Shown: piece by piece, positions 23,115 through 34,612 of the stretch
Position numbering within the stretch: position 1 is the first letter of the stretch
Layout: each line of letters opens with the position of its first letter
From: Lineolata rhizophorae
Taxonomy: Eukaryota; Ascomycota; Dothideomycetes; Lineolatales; Lineolataceae
Reading direction: 5' to 3'
Assembly (NCBI GenBank): GCA_010093515.1
Contig: MU001671.1
Span: forward strand, 680,808-744,807
DNA: 64,000 bases
Made by a program: the position numbers and the translations under genes
The notes under the pieces: generated by a model
Told to the model about the DNA's origin: nothing
The model's database searches: none
What the model saw: only the letters and a program-made list of their open reading frames with translations

Positions 23115-23891
23115 ATGCCGGAGAAGAACCCACCGAGTAAGTCTTCCTAGAACTTTTAATCCTACGTCCCTAACGGCAATGCAGGCATTCCTTTGCGCCG
23201 CTCGGCGCGCTTGAACCCGCCTCCACCATACTCGCCTCCGCAGACACCATCCGTACGACCGTCACCTTACTCTAAGGCGCCACCTACCACTTATGTGGAA
23301 GTTTGGATCACTCCTCAGCGGCCGCCGAAAGCCCGAGAGCCCCCTGTCTCTGTAGAGAAACAATTTCTCCGCGAGTCAAGCGTTACTGGCAGAATCACCC
23401 ATTTGCGGCCGCGCCGTCGACATTTTATTGATCTAGCCTGCCTTCTCGGAATGTTTGTGTGGGCCTTTCTGATGTGTGCGCTCTACTTTGGCATTGAAGA
23501 CACTCAGAGTGATAATAGCTTCGTTGAATGTCTCAGACGAGTAAGTGAACGTTTACAGGCGCTAGTCGAAGAAAAGTGCGTGAACACTGCGAAGCAACCC
23601 ACTAAACGTTCTCCATAGATTTTCTCGGCTAGCGGCGACACCGAAGATAGAGAACTGATCTTGCCTTCGATACTTGTTGGCACTTTGGGATACGCAGGAT
23701 TCATGATGGCTGCGGACAATCGTTGGAAAAGCGCAGGATCCGTCACAGCTATGGTGTCTACTCTGCTAGTGTGCTTTGAAGATACCATTACTTTGTCGAG
23801 GCTAAGGCGCGGTGAGAGGGTGATGGTAGTTCTTCCGTTGTCATTGTGCGCTGCGATGTGTCTAGTGACGGTAGTTTCATGGTGTGCATGA
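23115..23891 (+). CDS. Small multi-helix membrane protein A (paralog of 27018-27672)
   Basis: Three exons: 23115-23136, 23185-23540, 23619-23891; 216 aa. I do not recognise the family. The N-terminal 70 residues are Pro-rich and basic (LNPPPPYSPPQTP), then a basic patch RPRRRH leads into a membrane helix (LACLLGMFVWAFLMCALYF). After the intron come three more hydrophobic stretches: LPSILVGTLGYAGFMMAA, VTAMVSTLLVCF and MVVLPLSLCAAMCLVTVVSW. The second intron lies at phase 0 right after NSFVECLRR, the same place and phase as in the gene at 27018. Composition is AT-richer than the housekeeping genes nearby. Confidence 0.7.
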
Positions 23892-25065
23892 AGCTGGTTA
23901 GTCTCCTCTTGTAAATTGCTTAGTCTCTGACAAGAGCCAGGTTTAAACATCTACGTGTACATCTAACTGTGTTTTTAGACCTGGTTCTTGTGAACTTTGC
24001 ACAATATAGTTCCGTCCGTGCTATGTTCGCCTATCCAGGAACTTATCTCGCTAGAACAACCCCAAGTTGGATTGGACAATTGCATGAAACCAATTCATTC
24101 CTCTGCACGGCCAAGCAATATTCATAAGCGAAGTAGTGCAGGGATGCGTGGTGTTGCAACTAACTGTGAGACTCCTAAGCTTGTGATCTCCGGAGGCTGA
24201 TTTTGATTTAATGGACAAGTATCCACGCTGAACTCAAGTGAGACTCTCAGGTCATTAGACTGAAGGCTTATTGTGAGCGCCTTAATGTGACGTTACTTGG
24301 CTATCTCAATCGCGGAAAGTCAAGGCAGTCACAAGTGATGTATATTGCCAATAGCTATTCACAATAGGTAGCTTCAGAACCAAAAGCTTCTTAGAACCCA
24401 GGGACGCACAACCTCCAATAGTAACTGAACTCACTGCGGACCTCGAGCGGCTGATCAGAAACACTGGGAAACTTTGCTAATTCTAAGCACTCCAGATTAC
24501 TAATACCTTTACCACTAAACATAAATAATGAAAAAGATAGATGGTGATAGATAGTTAGTTGGAAGCGAAAATTTAGCGCTCGGACCGTAAAGGAAACGTC
24601 ATGCAATATTTGTGGGGTTGAAGAGACTACCAGCCAATGACAGTGAGTCGTATCCCGGACACTGACACGAAGTTACGCTGCCAAACCCCAATACCTCGCA
24701 ATCCGGCGCGCCTCCAATGCAAAATACGAAATAGAGAGATTTATTTTTAAAGGCTCCAAAATCTTGATGTTATCCGGCCTATGATACCCCGCACTCCGGA
24801 TTCAACGCGACCTTGTTCCCGGATACTACAATCGAGAAAGCAGCGATGTCCAATGACCACCAGGTGGCCTGGAGAGGAATACCGATATCAACGTTGAGGG
24901 TGGCTTTAGGGCCGCACACGGATATTAACAATTGGTGTTCAATTGCAAAGGAATGTCCGCGGCCGAGGCTCGTCTTTTGAAGGGCGAGAAAGCGATGTTT
25001 GGCACGGCCGTTGAATTTCGAACGATAAGTGCAAACGTGACTCGACTTCGCTGAGTAGCCGCTGA
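23892..25065. other. AT-rich intergenic stretch
   Basis: 1.17 kb between the 3' ends of membrane proteins A and C. No coding signal, repeat or RNA gene was recognised. Confidence 0.5.
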
Positions 25066-26377
25066 TTATACTGCGGCCGCCCCATGAATGCTAGAGACCC
25101 GAGCAGCAGGGACCGGAACGCGGGGTCTGTCGGCCAGTGGGACGTCCATGCCATCACTCATGCGCGACTGTCGGTTCCGACCCATAGCACTGCCCAAGAA
25201 TTCCCCGAGCCAGTACCTATCGGAACTCATCCATAGCTCGTACCCTCCTCGATGTATAAGGGTGCCAAGAGTGACCGCAGTTGGGCCCCATGTGAGGATA
25301 GGATACGTTTCTAGTCCGACCACGCTGCATAAAAACCACATGGCGATCCCAATAGTGAAAAGATAGCCCCACACATATCTAAGAATAATTAGCTAATCTG
25401 CAATGGATTTATTAGGAGAAAAACTACACGCACGCTGGCTCGTGAAGTGACCGCCAGTAAGTGAACCCAAAAAACACTATCGTTGACAAAGCCCATATGC
25501 CTAACATGCTGTGGGAGCAATCAGCGATGGCAGCATAAGCACAGGAATGATTCCACTCACACATAGAAGTGAATATATATATCGATAGTCCAGATAGTTT
25601 TCGGTCCGGTGCAGGTTTTCATGTATTCACCGAGGACTAGAACAGCGATGCCAGCAAAGGCCATGATAACACCACACCCGTATTTCACAGCTTCAAAAGC
25701 GGCCACCATCTTGCTGGAGCTTGTACGAATTAGTCGCGTCAATAAAAGGCTGCCAGTTAATTGGTTTCTCAGACGGTAATAAAATATACCAACCTTGACA
25801 AAGAAGGACTGCCAATTTGCCTTTAACCAGGTGCTGTTTGCGAGGGTGCCAGAAGAGGTGCTTGATTCGTATAACAGCGTTGTGCAACTGGGGTAAAGTG
25901 ACGTTCAGCTTTGGAGGCGTAGCAACCGTGAACAAAAGCTGTGTCTCAGCTCCGGAGCCAAACGACAGTTTCGAACTGTAGGCTAGACAGAGGGTATCGG
26001 TCTCAGTATTCGAGCTATTGACCCGTAGGAGGCGGAGGAAAGTCAACACAGTCTCCCGTTGCTCGGGGCTTGGCACGAGACCGCCCCCTATAGGGTGCAC
26101 ACTGCAAGAAGTTAAAAGGGCGCCAGCCAACGTGGATAGAAGGAAGTAAGGTTGTGGTGGCCTAGGAGACCGTTGCAGATAAATAACGCATTTGAAGCCA
26201 CGGTTCTGGGTTCTGCGCTGCTGCGCCTCGTTTTGTCGCCGCTAACTATCTGTAAGCATATTGGCTGTACAGCAACTTATCTACTAGGCTGAGGACTGGG
26301 AGACCCACCAGCAGGGTGCTCCTGACCATTGCTAACCAACGAAAGCCTTTCTTGGGGCGTTTCGTCCAATTGAGCAT
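25066..26377 (-). CDS. Uncharacterised multi-helix membrane protein C
   Basis: Five exons on the minus strand: 26377-26309, 26241-25790, 25713-25561, 25508-25434, 25378-25066; phases agree and give 353 aa. The first exon and its ATG are the least certain part. A basic N-terminus leads to a first hydrophobic stretch (YFLLSTLAGALLTS), then about 100 residues of soluble sequence, then helices CGVIMAFAGIAVLVLGEY, MLGIWALSTIVFFGF, YLFTIGIAMWFLCSVVG and LTWGPTAVTLGTLI. The C-terminus is hydrophilic. No family was recognised, and no catalytic or binding motif is visible. It lies in opposite orientation between the two paralogs A and B. Confidence 0.62.
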
Positions 26378-27017
26378 CGCTCAACCTGTTGCCTTCAGTT
26401 TGTTGCCTCGTTTTAGTCGATTCCTCAGTGCCAAGGCATATTTATGAGGTCCAACCGGGGGTGCTGTAGATAGAAGCCGGTTTCAATCTGAAAATGGCGA
26501 GACTGTTTTTTATAATCTACAATGAAGTTAAGGAGGGCCCTGAAACCCCAGTGGAAATGCAGTTCATGTTTACAATTTCGTTTGGATCAGGTCGTAGGCG
26601 TCCGTTGGGTGGTGGGGAGAATTGTCATAATGGGTGCCTTTTTTTTTTTTGTTCATCTGGCCCGAACCTTGCTTGGCATGTTGGGGACCTTCAGCGGCAG
26701 CTTTTCGAGCGCTGAGCCAGCTGCGCCCCCACGCTTAACTTGAAATGGAACTTCTTCTAGAGTAAACTACATGTAGATAATGTATTCTTGTGTGATTGGT
26801 CTTTCGCCGTGGGACAAAAGATCGCATTGCGTGTTCGCTGTTTCACAGCCTGATAGCATCATCTTGTCCGGGTGGCAGTGCGAGCCCGCTATAAGCTTGA
26901 CTCATAACTTCTATTGTAGACCTAGTAGATATAAGTTTGGCCTGCAAGTATCGAGAATTTTTAGCCTCGCGAGTCTGCCTTGGTTCTCTTGGTCAATCTC
27001 AAGCCAAACCTCTCGTG
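26378..27017. promoter_or_regulatory. Divergent gap between membrane proteins C and B
   Basis: 640 bp holding the promoters of two divergent genes. It has a T(11) run near 26640 but no other notable signal. Short frames are not supported. Confidence 0.4.
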
Positions 27018-27672
27018 ATGGCGAATTCAAACTACGGTATCACGTCACAACTATACATGCTTGCTTTGGCTAATGTGGAACGTAGGTTTTCGATACCACG
27101 ACATTTCGTTGGCCACATCCGACGGCCACGCTGAGGCTGAAATGCTCGGCCACTGCCGGTGGAGGAATCAATCTCGAAAGGTCGTCGACCTGTTATTGAT
27201 TACGGGGATATGGGGAGGAACAGTTTTAATGGACAGCTCGTACCTCGCCCTCAAAGATTCAGAGACTAGGAACAGCTTGGTTGGGACCCTTCGGCGAGTG
27301 AGAAATGATGCTACTTTGTTTGCAGTTCAACGTCTAACTCCGCTCTTACAGATATTGCGCCAAAAGTACGACACAACGAACCAAGGACTCCTGTTTTCAA
27401 CGTTCCTGTTGGGTGCAGGCGTGTACACCACTTGCACTTTGATTGGGTACCGCCGATGCGGAAGAAACGCATGGATATTGTCAACGGTCGGTATTTTGGT
27501 TGTTCTTCTGGAGGCATCTTGGAACCATTTCATGCTAGGTAGACTGGACAGAATGCTTCTTCTTATTCCTTTTGTATTGGACTGTGGAATTTCCGTGGCA
27601 ATGCTTGCATCGTGGAGAGACATGGAACACTGCCAAAAGCAACTCATAGGGGGCTCAGACCTGAAGTGTTAG
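27018..27672 (+). CDS. Small multi-helix membrane protein B (paralog of 23115-23891)
   Basis: Three exons: 27018-27036, 27086-27297, 27352-27672; 183 aa, starting MANSNYGFRYHDISLATSD. The order of features matches protein A: basic patch (RWRNQSRK), membrane helix (VVDLLLITGIWGGTVL), a loop ending NSLVGTLRR, intron at phase 0, then three hydrophobic stretches (LLFSTFLLGAGVYTTCTLI, WILSTVGILVVLLEA, LLLIPFVLDCGISVAMLASW). It lacks the Pro-rich N-terminus of A. The first intron in both genes comes after only 19-22 coding bases in phase 1. Intron 2 (54 nt) is a multiple of three with no stop. No function can be assigned. Confidence 0.7.
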
Positions 27673-28426
27673 TTGGTTCACGGAGCGTGCGAAAGTGAGT
27701 AGTGGACATTATCGCTGTCAGATACTGGTTGGATTTCCTAATTTTGCTACTAGCAGATCACCATAGGTCTTGAAAACTTGTACGACATTTTCTAGTATAA
27801 GCAAAGATTAGGTATTCGTACCTATGATGCAGTCATAACACTACGGAGTTCTCACTGACCAACTTCCTGCCGCGAAACCCAATCCTGCGGCCGAAAGAAG
27901 TGATCCAGACTATAATTGTTGTGCAAGGCTCCACATCAGTCTTCTCGGGCCGCGTCAAGACATAGAATAGGCTGGGGAAGACGAGCTAGCTCGGCTCCTT
28001 GTGGCATTTATTTAGGTCTCTCTCATATCATCTGACCCTGCATTTCACGTAGCGATAATTTTTCAACTTTGAACATGAATTCCGTACCTATTCAAAATTT
28101 GATATCAATTGTATAGCTTGAGCAGATCGAAGTTTTGAACTACGCAGCGTGGCCTTGGGCTCTTAGCGTTTAACCACACATGGAACTTCAACGAAGCAGG
28201 CCAACAGTGCTCCTGGATGAATCCCATTACGTACTCAAAAAGACTTTCAGTGTCCCGGTGAAAAATCGGCAAACAAGTTGGAGTTCAAGTATAGAGTCTG
28301 CTATATCCTCTTGCCTAGTGTTTGTCAACCTCAACTACCGGAACTAGCCGGTAAATTGTTCATTCACAGACGGCTTAGTCCACCGCCCACATCAAAGTCT
28401 CAAGCATGCCTCAGCATACCATTGAG

Positions 28427-28482
28427 CAGGGTTGGCAACGATACTATTGATTAGCTAATCAATAGTATCGTTGCCAACCCTG
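28427..28482. mobile_element. 56-bp perfect palindrome, likely minimal hAT-type element
   Basis: The sequence is its own reverse complement over 56 bp, centred on AGCT. Its ends read CAGGGTTGGCAACG inward, close to hAT-superfamily terminal inverted repeats, which commonly begin CAGGG. It is flanked by 8-bp near-identical direct repeats, CCATTGAG at 28419-28426 and CCATAGAG at 28483-28490, which match hAT target-site length. It therefore looks like two terminal repeats joined with nothing between, a very small MITE or deletion product. Confidence 0.7.
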
Positions 28483-28939
28483 CCATAGAGTTCGGTGCAG
28501 GCTATATGTACTGTTTCAACCCCTCCACAGCATGCCTGCACTATCTACCATGTGCACATATCTCCCAACTTTCCCTGCCACCACCGCATACGCCCTCAAA
28601 GTGGCAGCCAAATTCCTTTACAAAGCACGCTGCGCCGAAATAGACTCCGCCCAAGGGTATGTCGAGACCCACCATCCCCTCCATGCACAAGAGCCCAGTG
28701 GGGAAAGAAAGAAAAGAGCAAAGAACGCCATCTGTGTACGTAACGAACCACCCAGCGAGCCAGCCAACCAAGTGCGCAACGCACTACGCATCGCCAGCTC
28801 GGAACCACACCCCGTAAGCAAGCATAGCTTGAAAGACTCGAAACCGGAGCCAGAAACTCCAATCCAGCCCAGCCCAGCCCAGTTTAATGCAATTGAATCC
28901 AGAACAAAAAGAAGCAAGACTGAGCGATACGCATGCACC

Positions 28940-28977
28940 CGTCCGTCAGTCCGTCAATCCGTCCGTCCGTCCATCCG
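28940..28977. repeat. CCGT tetranucleotide tract
   Basis: Imperfect run of CCGT/CCAT units on the plus strand in noncoding sequence downstream of the SAT4-MFS gene. It is a short, slightly decayed microsatellite. Confidence 0.75.
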
Positions 28978-29145
28978 ATCCCAGCAATGCAATCACACCG
29001 GCCCCAAAACATCATCCAGGGAAGAAGTATACGACAGCAAGCGCCAATTACACCGCCCCAATGCAAACGAGTCCCGACTGCTCGAAACGCGACAAAATAG
29101 AGTGGAAAGAAAACAATTTTTTTCTTAAAACACCTCGCTCTCCAC

Positions 29146-32100
29146 TCACCCCATCCCCACGCTCCCCCAAGACCCGCTCTGCCTCTCCTTATGCTCCACC
29201 TCCCCTCTGCCCGGCGCGTCCCTTCTCCCCGGCGCCCCGCCGGACCCCGACGCCACGCTGTCCCACCGCGGCTTACGCACGACGCCGCCGCCCCAGCGCA
29301 TCTTCTTCCCATGCCCAACCCCATCCCCAGCCCCAACCGCAGCCGGGTCCTTCTCCGACCCAGCGCCACCGGCGCCTCCACCGCTCATCTCCGGCTCTAG
29401 CGGCAAGCCGGCCCGGCCGCCCCCGCCACGGCTCGGCCCCCTCGACTGCAGCCCCGGCAGCACGCTGTCGCGCCTGCCAGCGCGCCCGTCGCCGTCGCCG
29501 AGCCCGACGATCCTGACGGGGTCCACCTGGCGCCGGGCCTTGGGCACCGCCTCCAGATAGACGGCGTAGGCGGCGCCGGCGGCGAAGGCGGCGAGCACGA
29601 CGGCGTAGGCGAACAGCGGGTCCGCGCGCTCGGCGACGGCGTGCATGACGGGCGGCCAGACGGCGCCGCCGGCGATGGCGGCCGTCATGAGGGCGGCCGC
29701 GTTCTTGGTGCGGGCCCCGAGGCCGCGGAGCGCCGACGCGTACACGAGGGAGAAGATGGGGCCCTCGAAGAAGTAGAGGAGGACGATGGCGGCGGCCGGC
29801 CCCGGGGCCGACGAGGTCCCGCGCGGGCTGGCCGCCGGGAGCTTCATGCAGAGCGCCGCGAAGAGGATGCAGCCGGCGTAGCTGAGCGCGAGCAGGTGCC
29901 GCGGCTTGAGCAGGAAGATGTTGGCGAGCGCGGCTAGGAAGCGCGAGACGGCGAATGCCGTGTGCCCGATGGCTTGGTGGCTCGTCTTGTCGAGCGTCGA
30001 GCCGGCCGCCTCGAGGTACTCGGCGAAGCTGGTCGAGAGCGACTCCTGCCCGCCCACGTAGCAGAACTGCGAGAAGATGCCGAGGGCGAGGGTGAGGGCG
30101 AGGATGGAAATGGTGAGGCTTCGCCCGTTGCGCGAGAGGAAAGGGATCGCGATGGTGGCTTGGTTGGCGCCGTCGGCGCGCTGGGCCGCGTCGTCTAGCT
30201 CGGCGTCGGTGGCGTCTGGTAATGGGACGTAGTAGTAACCAACGGCGAGGATGATGGTAAAGAGAGCGATTCCGAGGTAAGTCCATTGGACGTCGACAAG
30301 CGAGGGTGCATCGGTGCGAGGACCGAATAGAACTTTCTTGGCAAGCAAAGGGGAGACTATCGTGCCGATGGCTTGCACGGCCTGCGATAGGTTTAGTCGG
30401 ATCTCCGCGTACTGAGGAGGACCGCATAAAGTCGTGAAGGGATTTGCCGAGAGTTCGAGAGTGGATAGACCTAGCCCAACGATAAAGTTGGAGATGAGAA
30501 AGGCCGAAAAAGAAGTGAGGACGGCGGAAGGCCAGAACACCAGGGTCCCCGTTGCGTATATTGAAAGACCAATGATGTAGCAGGACTTGAAGCCCCAACG
30601 AATAAGTGCCAACCTCCCAAACGTGATCGGCCCGATGAAATAGCCCGCATAATAGGCGCTGTGGATTCCGATACCCTTGCCACTAGACATGTAAGAAATT
30701 TGTTGGAATTGCTGGTTTAGTACGTCTAGTAGGCCATACGCAAATCCCCACACAAAGAACAGAACTGTGACCATGGCGATTGGGAAGACCGACTCCCGAT
30801 TGTTCATGAACACTATGCTCTTCTTCTTTTTCATGCTCACGAAGTCGAAAAATGTCGGCGCGGCTGCGTTCGTGTTTGCCGTCGCGCTCGTCATGGTGGT
30901 CATGTCCATCCTGCCAGGTGACGACCCGCTCCCGCCACTGCCTTGCGACCCGCCTAGGCCCTCTGGCGTTGTCAGGAAGTCGAGCATGTCTACCTCCTCT
31001 CCGTTTCCATTTCCGCTTCGACCCGCGGGTGATGGGGAAGTATGGGCCGGGGTCGGTCGCTGAGGCGCATTCTCCGGCTGCGGAAGCGACAGATTTCCTT
31101 GCGCCTCGACATGATCCGACGTGTTCGCCGTATTTCCAGCGGGAGATATCGACTTCTCAGTTTCCCCCACATCCCGGATAAAGTGCGGTAGGAATTTGGA
31201 AACGAGAGGTTTAAGCCCCGGAACGCACCCGCACATGATGCCAACGTTCGCCTCGATGTTGGACCACATGAACGAATACGCCGCATACCAGGAGAAATCA
31301 GACTGCTCTTTTCTCATGTTGCTTTCGTCCTGCTGCATCTGAACGTCGTTCAACCGATATAGGAACGCCTGCTGGAGGTATGCGATGCGCACTACATCCA
31401 CAATCGCGACAAAAATACCAAAACCGAAGGTGATTACAAGAATCACCTTCTGCTTCTTCGGCAATCGCATACTCGTAAGGATGGGCATGGGTAGGAACAG
31501 AATGGCCAAGTCCGTAATGATATTGACCGGGGCCGAGGAGAGGTACAAGGTCACAACATCGGTGCAATTCGCACCTCTCGGCTGGGGAGTTTTGAACGCG
31601 TCGGCAACGGGAACGCACTGAAAAATATTGAGGAAGGTAAGAGCAAGTCCGGCAGCATTGACGACGAAAAGCGTGGCCCAGCAAGCCCACTTGAAGATTT
31701 TTTGATTGGTCGAAAGCGTGAGGAAGAAAACCAGAATGGATGTCTTGGTCGCCATGAGTGAAGGGTTCTGCGCCGTTCATGTGAGTGTCCATGGAGAGCA
31801 AGCGTTGCACAAGAGTCGACGACGTACGTATAACACTGAGAAGGCATACTCCGCCTTCTTCAGTGGCGGGTCCCACACCGGCGGAACATCTCGCTCGTGC
31901 CGTCCCAGTCCCACAGACGTGCCCCAACATATGGAGAAAGACAAGCCGAAGGTGATGGCCTAGCGCAACGAGGCAAGACGTTAGTCAATTCACTCTTTTT
32001 TTTTTTTTTTGGGGGCACCTTGGACTCAACAGCGCAACCAATTCAACAACAGAGCCAAGCGCGAACAAGAGCCCGAGCGATCATGCTTGGATACACCCCG

Positions 32101-32293
32101 GCCACCAGGAAGCCGGTCCGCGACTCACCCACGCGAGAATCATGAAGTAGTCGTCCCAGGATATGCGGTGGACGATGAGGGTGCGTGAGGCCATGCGCAG
32201 CGAGACGAAGACGGTCGAGATGCAGATCATGGCCGTCGAGACGCCGAAGACGACGGGCCCGCGGTCCGGGACGCTGCCGTCGTCGCTCGACAT
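29146..32293 (-). CDS. SAT4/rhodopsin-like seven-helix domain fused to FucP-type MFS sugar transporter
   Basis: Three exons: 32293-32129, 31959-31828, 31767-29146; 972 aa. Residues 1-300 form a SAT4-type domain: VVFGVSTAMICISTVFVSLRM, WDDYFMILAW, then YNPSLMATKTSIL rebuilt across intron 2, CTDVVTLYLSSAPVNIITDLAILFLPMP, and SNIEANVGIMCGCVPGLKPL, the usual end. A polar linker of about 100 residues follows. From about residue 410 an MFS domain of the fucose permease/glucose-galactose type begins (SVFPIAMVTVLFFVWGFAYG, DVLNQQFQ, HSAYYAGYFIGP, LSTLELSANPFTTLCGPPQYAE) and runs to about 840, ending in a Gly/Arg-rich tail. The last exon is open through both domains without a stop or splice need, so the fusion is direct. 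SAT4 domains are of unclear role; FucP relatives import sugars with protons. What the fusion does is unknown. Confidence 0.88.
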
Positions 32294-34612
32294 GATGGCC
32301 GGTGGTGGTATTTCGGCACGGCGCGCGCGACCATGGTCTGGCGCTTCACCAGCGACGGACGAGGACGACGGGTTTTTAGAAAAGTGCCCACAAAGGACAG
32401 GATATATACGGGAAGGAAGGCAATGGCTGTGGATGAAGATGCGCCTCGAGCCCGAAAGACATTGGCGCGGCCAATTGGGCGACCGAAGAGACCGGAGTCT
32501 GGGAGGTGAAGGTCGGGCGCGATACCTATTGCCCGGCCGGTGACGACGGGCCAGGAGGGAAGAGGGTCAAGGGGTGTGGAGAAAAAGTGCCCCGGGGGGA
32601 GGAGGCAAAGACTAGAGAAAGACGGGCGAGGAACCGGAGCCGGGTGGTTGGGTCCTATTGTGGCCGACAACGTGGACAAGCCGAGCCGCCGGCCGGAGCG
32701 TGGTGGGCTAAAAAATGGCTTTGGGCTTGGGAACGATGGGAGGCCCTAAATCCGGCCCGAGCAAGCAAGCAAGCAGGCTTTCCCCGGCGGCCGGACCGCA
32801 CGGTCAACGAGCAGTCTGTCGGCAAGGTAGGCCACCGGCGAGAGACAGTCGGTATGGGGCGGCGGAAGGGTTCAAGCGGGGAAGCGCAAGAAAAGAGCCA
32901 AGCACGAGCAAAGCACGCGAGGCCGAGTCGGGGCGGCATCGGTGGGAAGGGGGACATGGCAGAGCCCTGCGCGCAGATCCAGACCGCGCGGCGGCGGCGG
33001 AGCCAGCAAAAAAACGAAGCAATTGTGGGGGCGGGCATGTACTCGAGCCCCCGAGGGAGGGGGGGCCGGGGGAGGGGGGTTGTTGACAACAAGTTGGGCG
33101 CAGCCGGCCGCTGCCGCCTCACACGGGTTCGGGGGTAAAAAGCAAGAGGGCCGAAAAGCAAGCAAGCTTGCGGCCCGCGAAGCAAGCAATCCGCCTCGCC
33201 GGCCGCAAGCGGCTGGGCGGCGACACGAGCTCGCCTCGACGACGCGCCCGCCGAGTGGGCGGGGGCTGCGGGCCACGACGTCACAGGCGAGCAGGGCCCC
33301 GGCTCCGTCCGTCTTGCCCAGCCCCCCCAGCGAGCCCTCGGCCAGGCGAATCGCCATGGCGGCAAGAAAGCCCTGCGTTTCGGTCGGAGGCCCTTTGCCG
33401 GATTGTCGCCGTCCAATTGCCGCGATGCTCCCCAACGGCTCTCCGTCACCGACGGCTCCTTTGCTGCGGCGCGCAGGTTCGCGGCTCGATGCAACCCGCA
33501 TGAGGGAAATCGTACGAGCTCTGGCTAAAAAGGCGGAAAGGTCCTGTTGGCGTGGAGTCCTCCTTGCGGTGGGAGGGGAGCCCCGGAGCGCGATTGGATC
33601 CTGCAGAGCACGCTTCGTCGTACCGGCCGATCGGTTTGGCAGACTGGTGCAGCGTGCTGGATCCTGCGAGGAGCAGTACTTATCTAGGCGGTCAGCGAAC
33701 GAACGGCTTCGCATAAGAAGAACAAGCCTGTCACCTAGGCACGCATTCTTTGCGGAACGTCGCATTCAGGGTGCCGCACGAGGTAACCTGGAGGTGACAT
33801 CCCGTAGGGCTGCCGTGGTTGTATGTATGTAGCTAGCAGATCGTAGCCCAACGGGGCCCGGCCCCGCCTTGTTTCGTTCCTATGTAAGAAATGGGCATCC
33901 TTACCAGACAGTAACGCCCTGGATTTGCTGTGTGGTTCCGCTCTGGCACGTGTTTGGCACACAACGTAGCGCGCCAATCGAAGCGAGTTGGGCTTGCGGA
34001 AACCAACAGATTCGATGCCGTAGTCCGATCGCGGGGAAGATAAGAAATCCGGCGTTTGTACATATGTAGGTTCCCCTTTATCCACCGGTCGAGAACGGGC
34101 GTTGGGAAAGCCGTTCGAGTGCTACGTACAGTGCTGCGTAGGTATGTACCAAGGAGCCAAGGTCCGGGCCAGCCCGAGCAACGCCCCGAAATTGCTTGGC
34201 TCAGAGCTTCCCGGAGCTGAATCCTGAACCACATCAGCAGATGTTGCCCACCAAGACAATTGTTTGATGCGCGTCGAGTCTCGACCACAATTCAACCCCT
34301 TTCTTTTTCCTTATCTCGGATGCTTCTGAGGTTGCCGTCCAACCTCATGTCATCACGCTTCAATTGACGGGGTAGCGCAGCAGCAATGCCAGCCCAAGCA
34401 GTTAGTTGACCGACGCCAGCAGGACACGACCCCGCAAAGCCTCAACAACTCCCTTTTTTTTTTGCATTTTAATCAATATTAGACACTAAATCCAGTAGCC
34501 AAATTTTTCCAAACTAAACCACGCGATGCGAATACAATCACCACCTTCCCCTCCCAGCTTCTCACATCGCCCCCACCACCTATCCCCTCTTCATGCCCAA
34601 TTCCACATCCTC
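32294..34612. promoter_or_regulatory. Long upstream region of the SAT4-MFS gene
   Basis: 2.3 kb between the SAT4-MFS start and the 3' end of the GPI-anchored protein gene. 32.5-33.5 kb is very GC-rich, so several frames of 270-300 codons stay open on both strands; their composition (Arg/Ala/Pro/Gly everywhere) and overlap argue against coding. From about 33.8 kb composition is more even. No RNA or repeat was recognised. Confidence 0.45.

Larger units (their letters stand above)
27673..29145. other. Intergenic stretch with palindromic element
   Basis: 1.47 kb between membrane protein B and the 3' end of the SAT4-MFS gene. It contains the 56-bp palindrome (28427-28482) and a CCGT-rich tract (28940-28977), listed separately. 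Overlapping frames on both strands at 28495-29128 show no family resemblance. Confidence 0.5.

Noticed and set aside
29273-30598. 441-codon minus-strand frame
   Set aside because: It is a shifted frame of the MFS domain, Arg/His-rich with no helices or motifs.
32655-33832. Three overlapping frames of 279-297 codons on both strands
   Set aside because: The DNA is very GC-rich, which keeps stops rare. The products are Arg/Ala/Pro/Gly mixtures with no domain, and all overlap one another.
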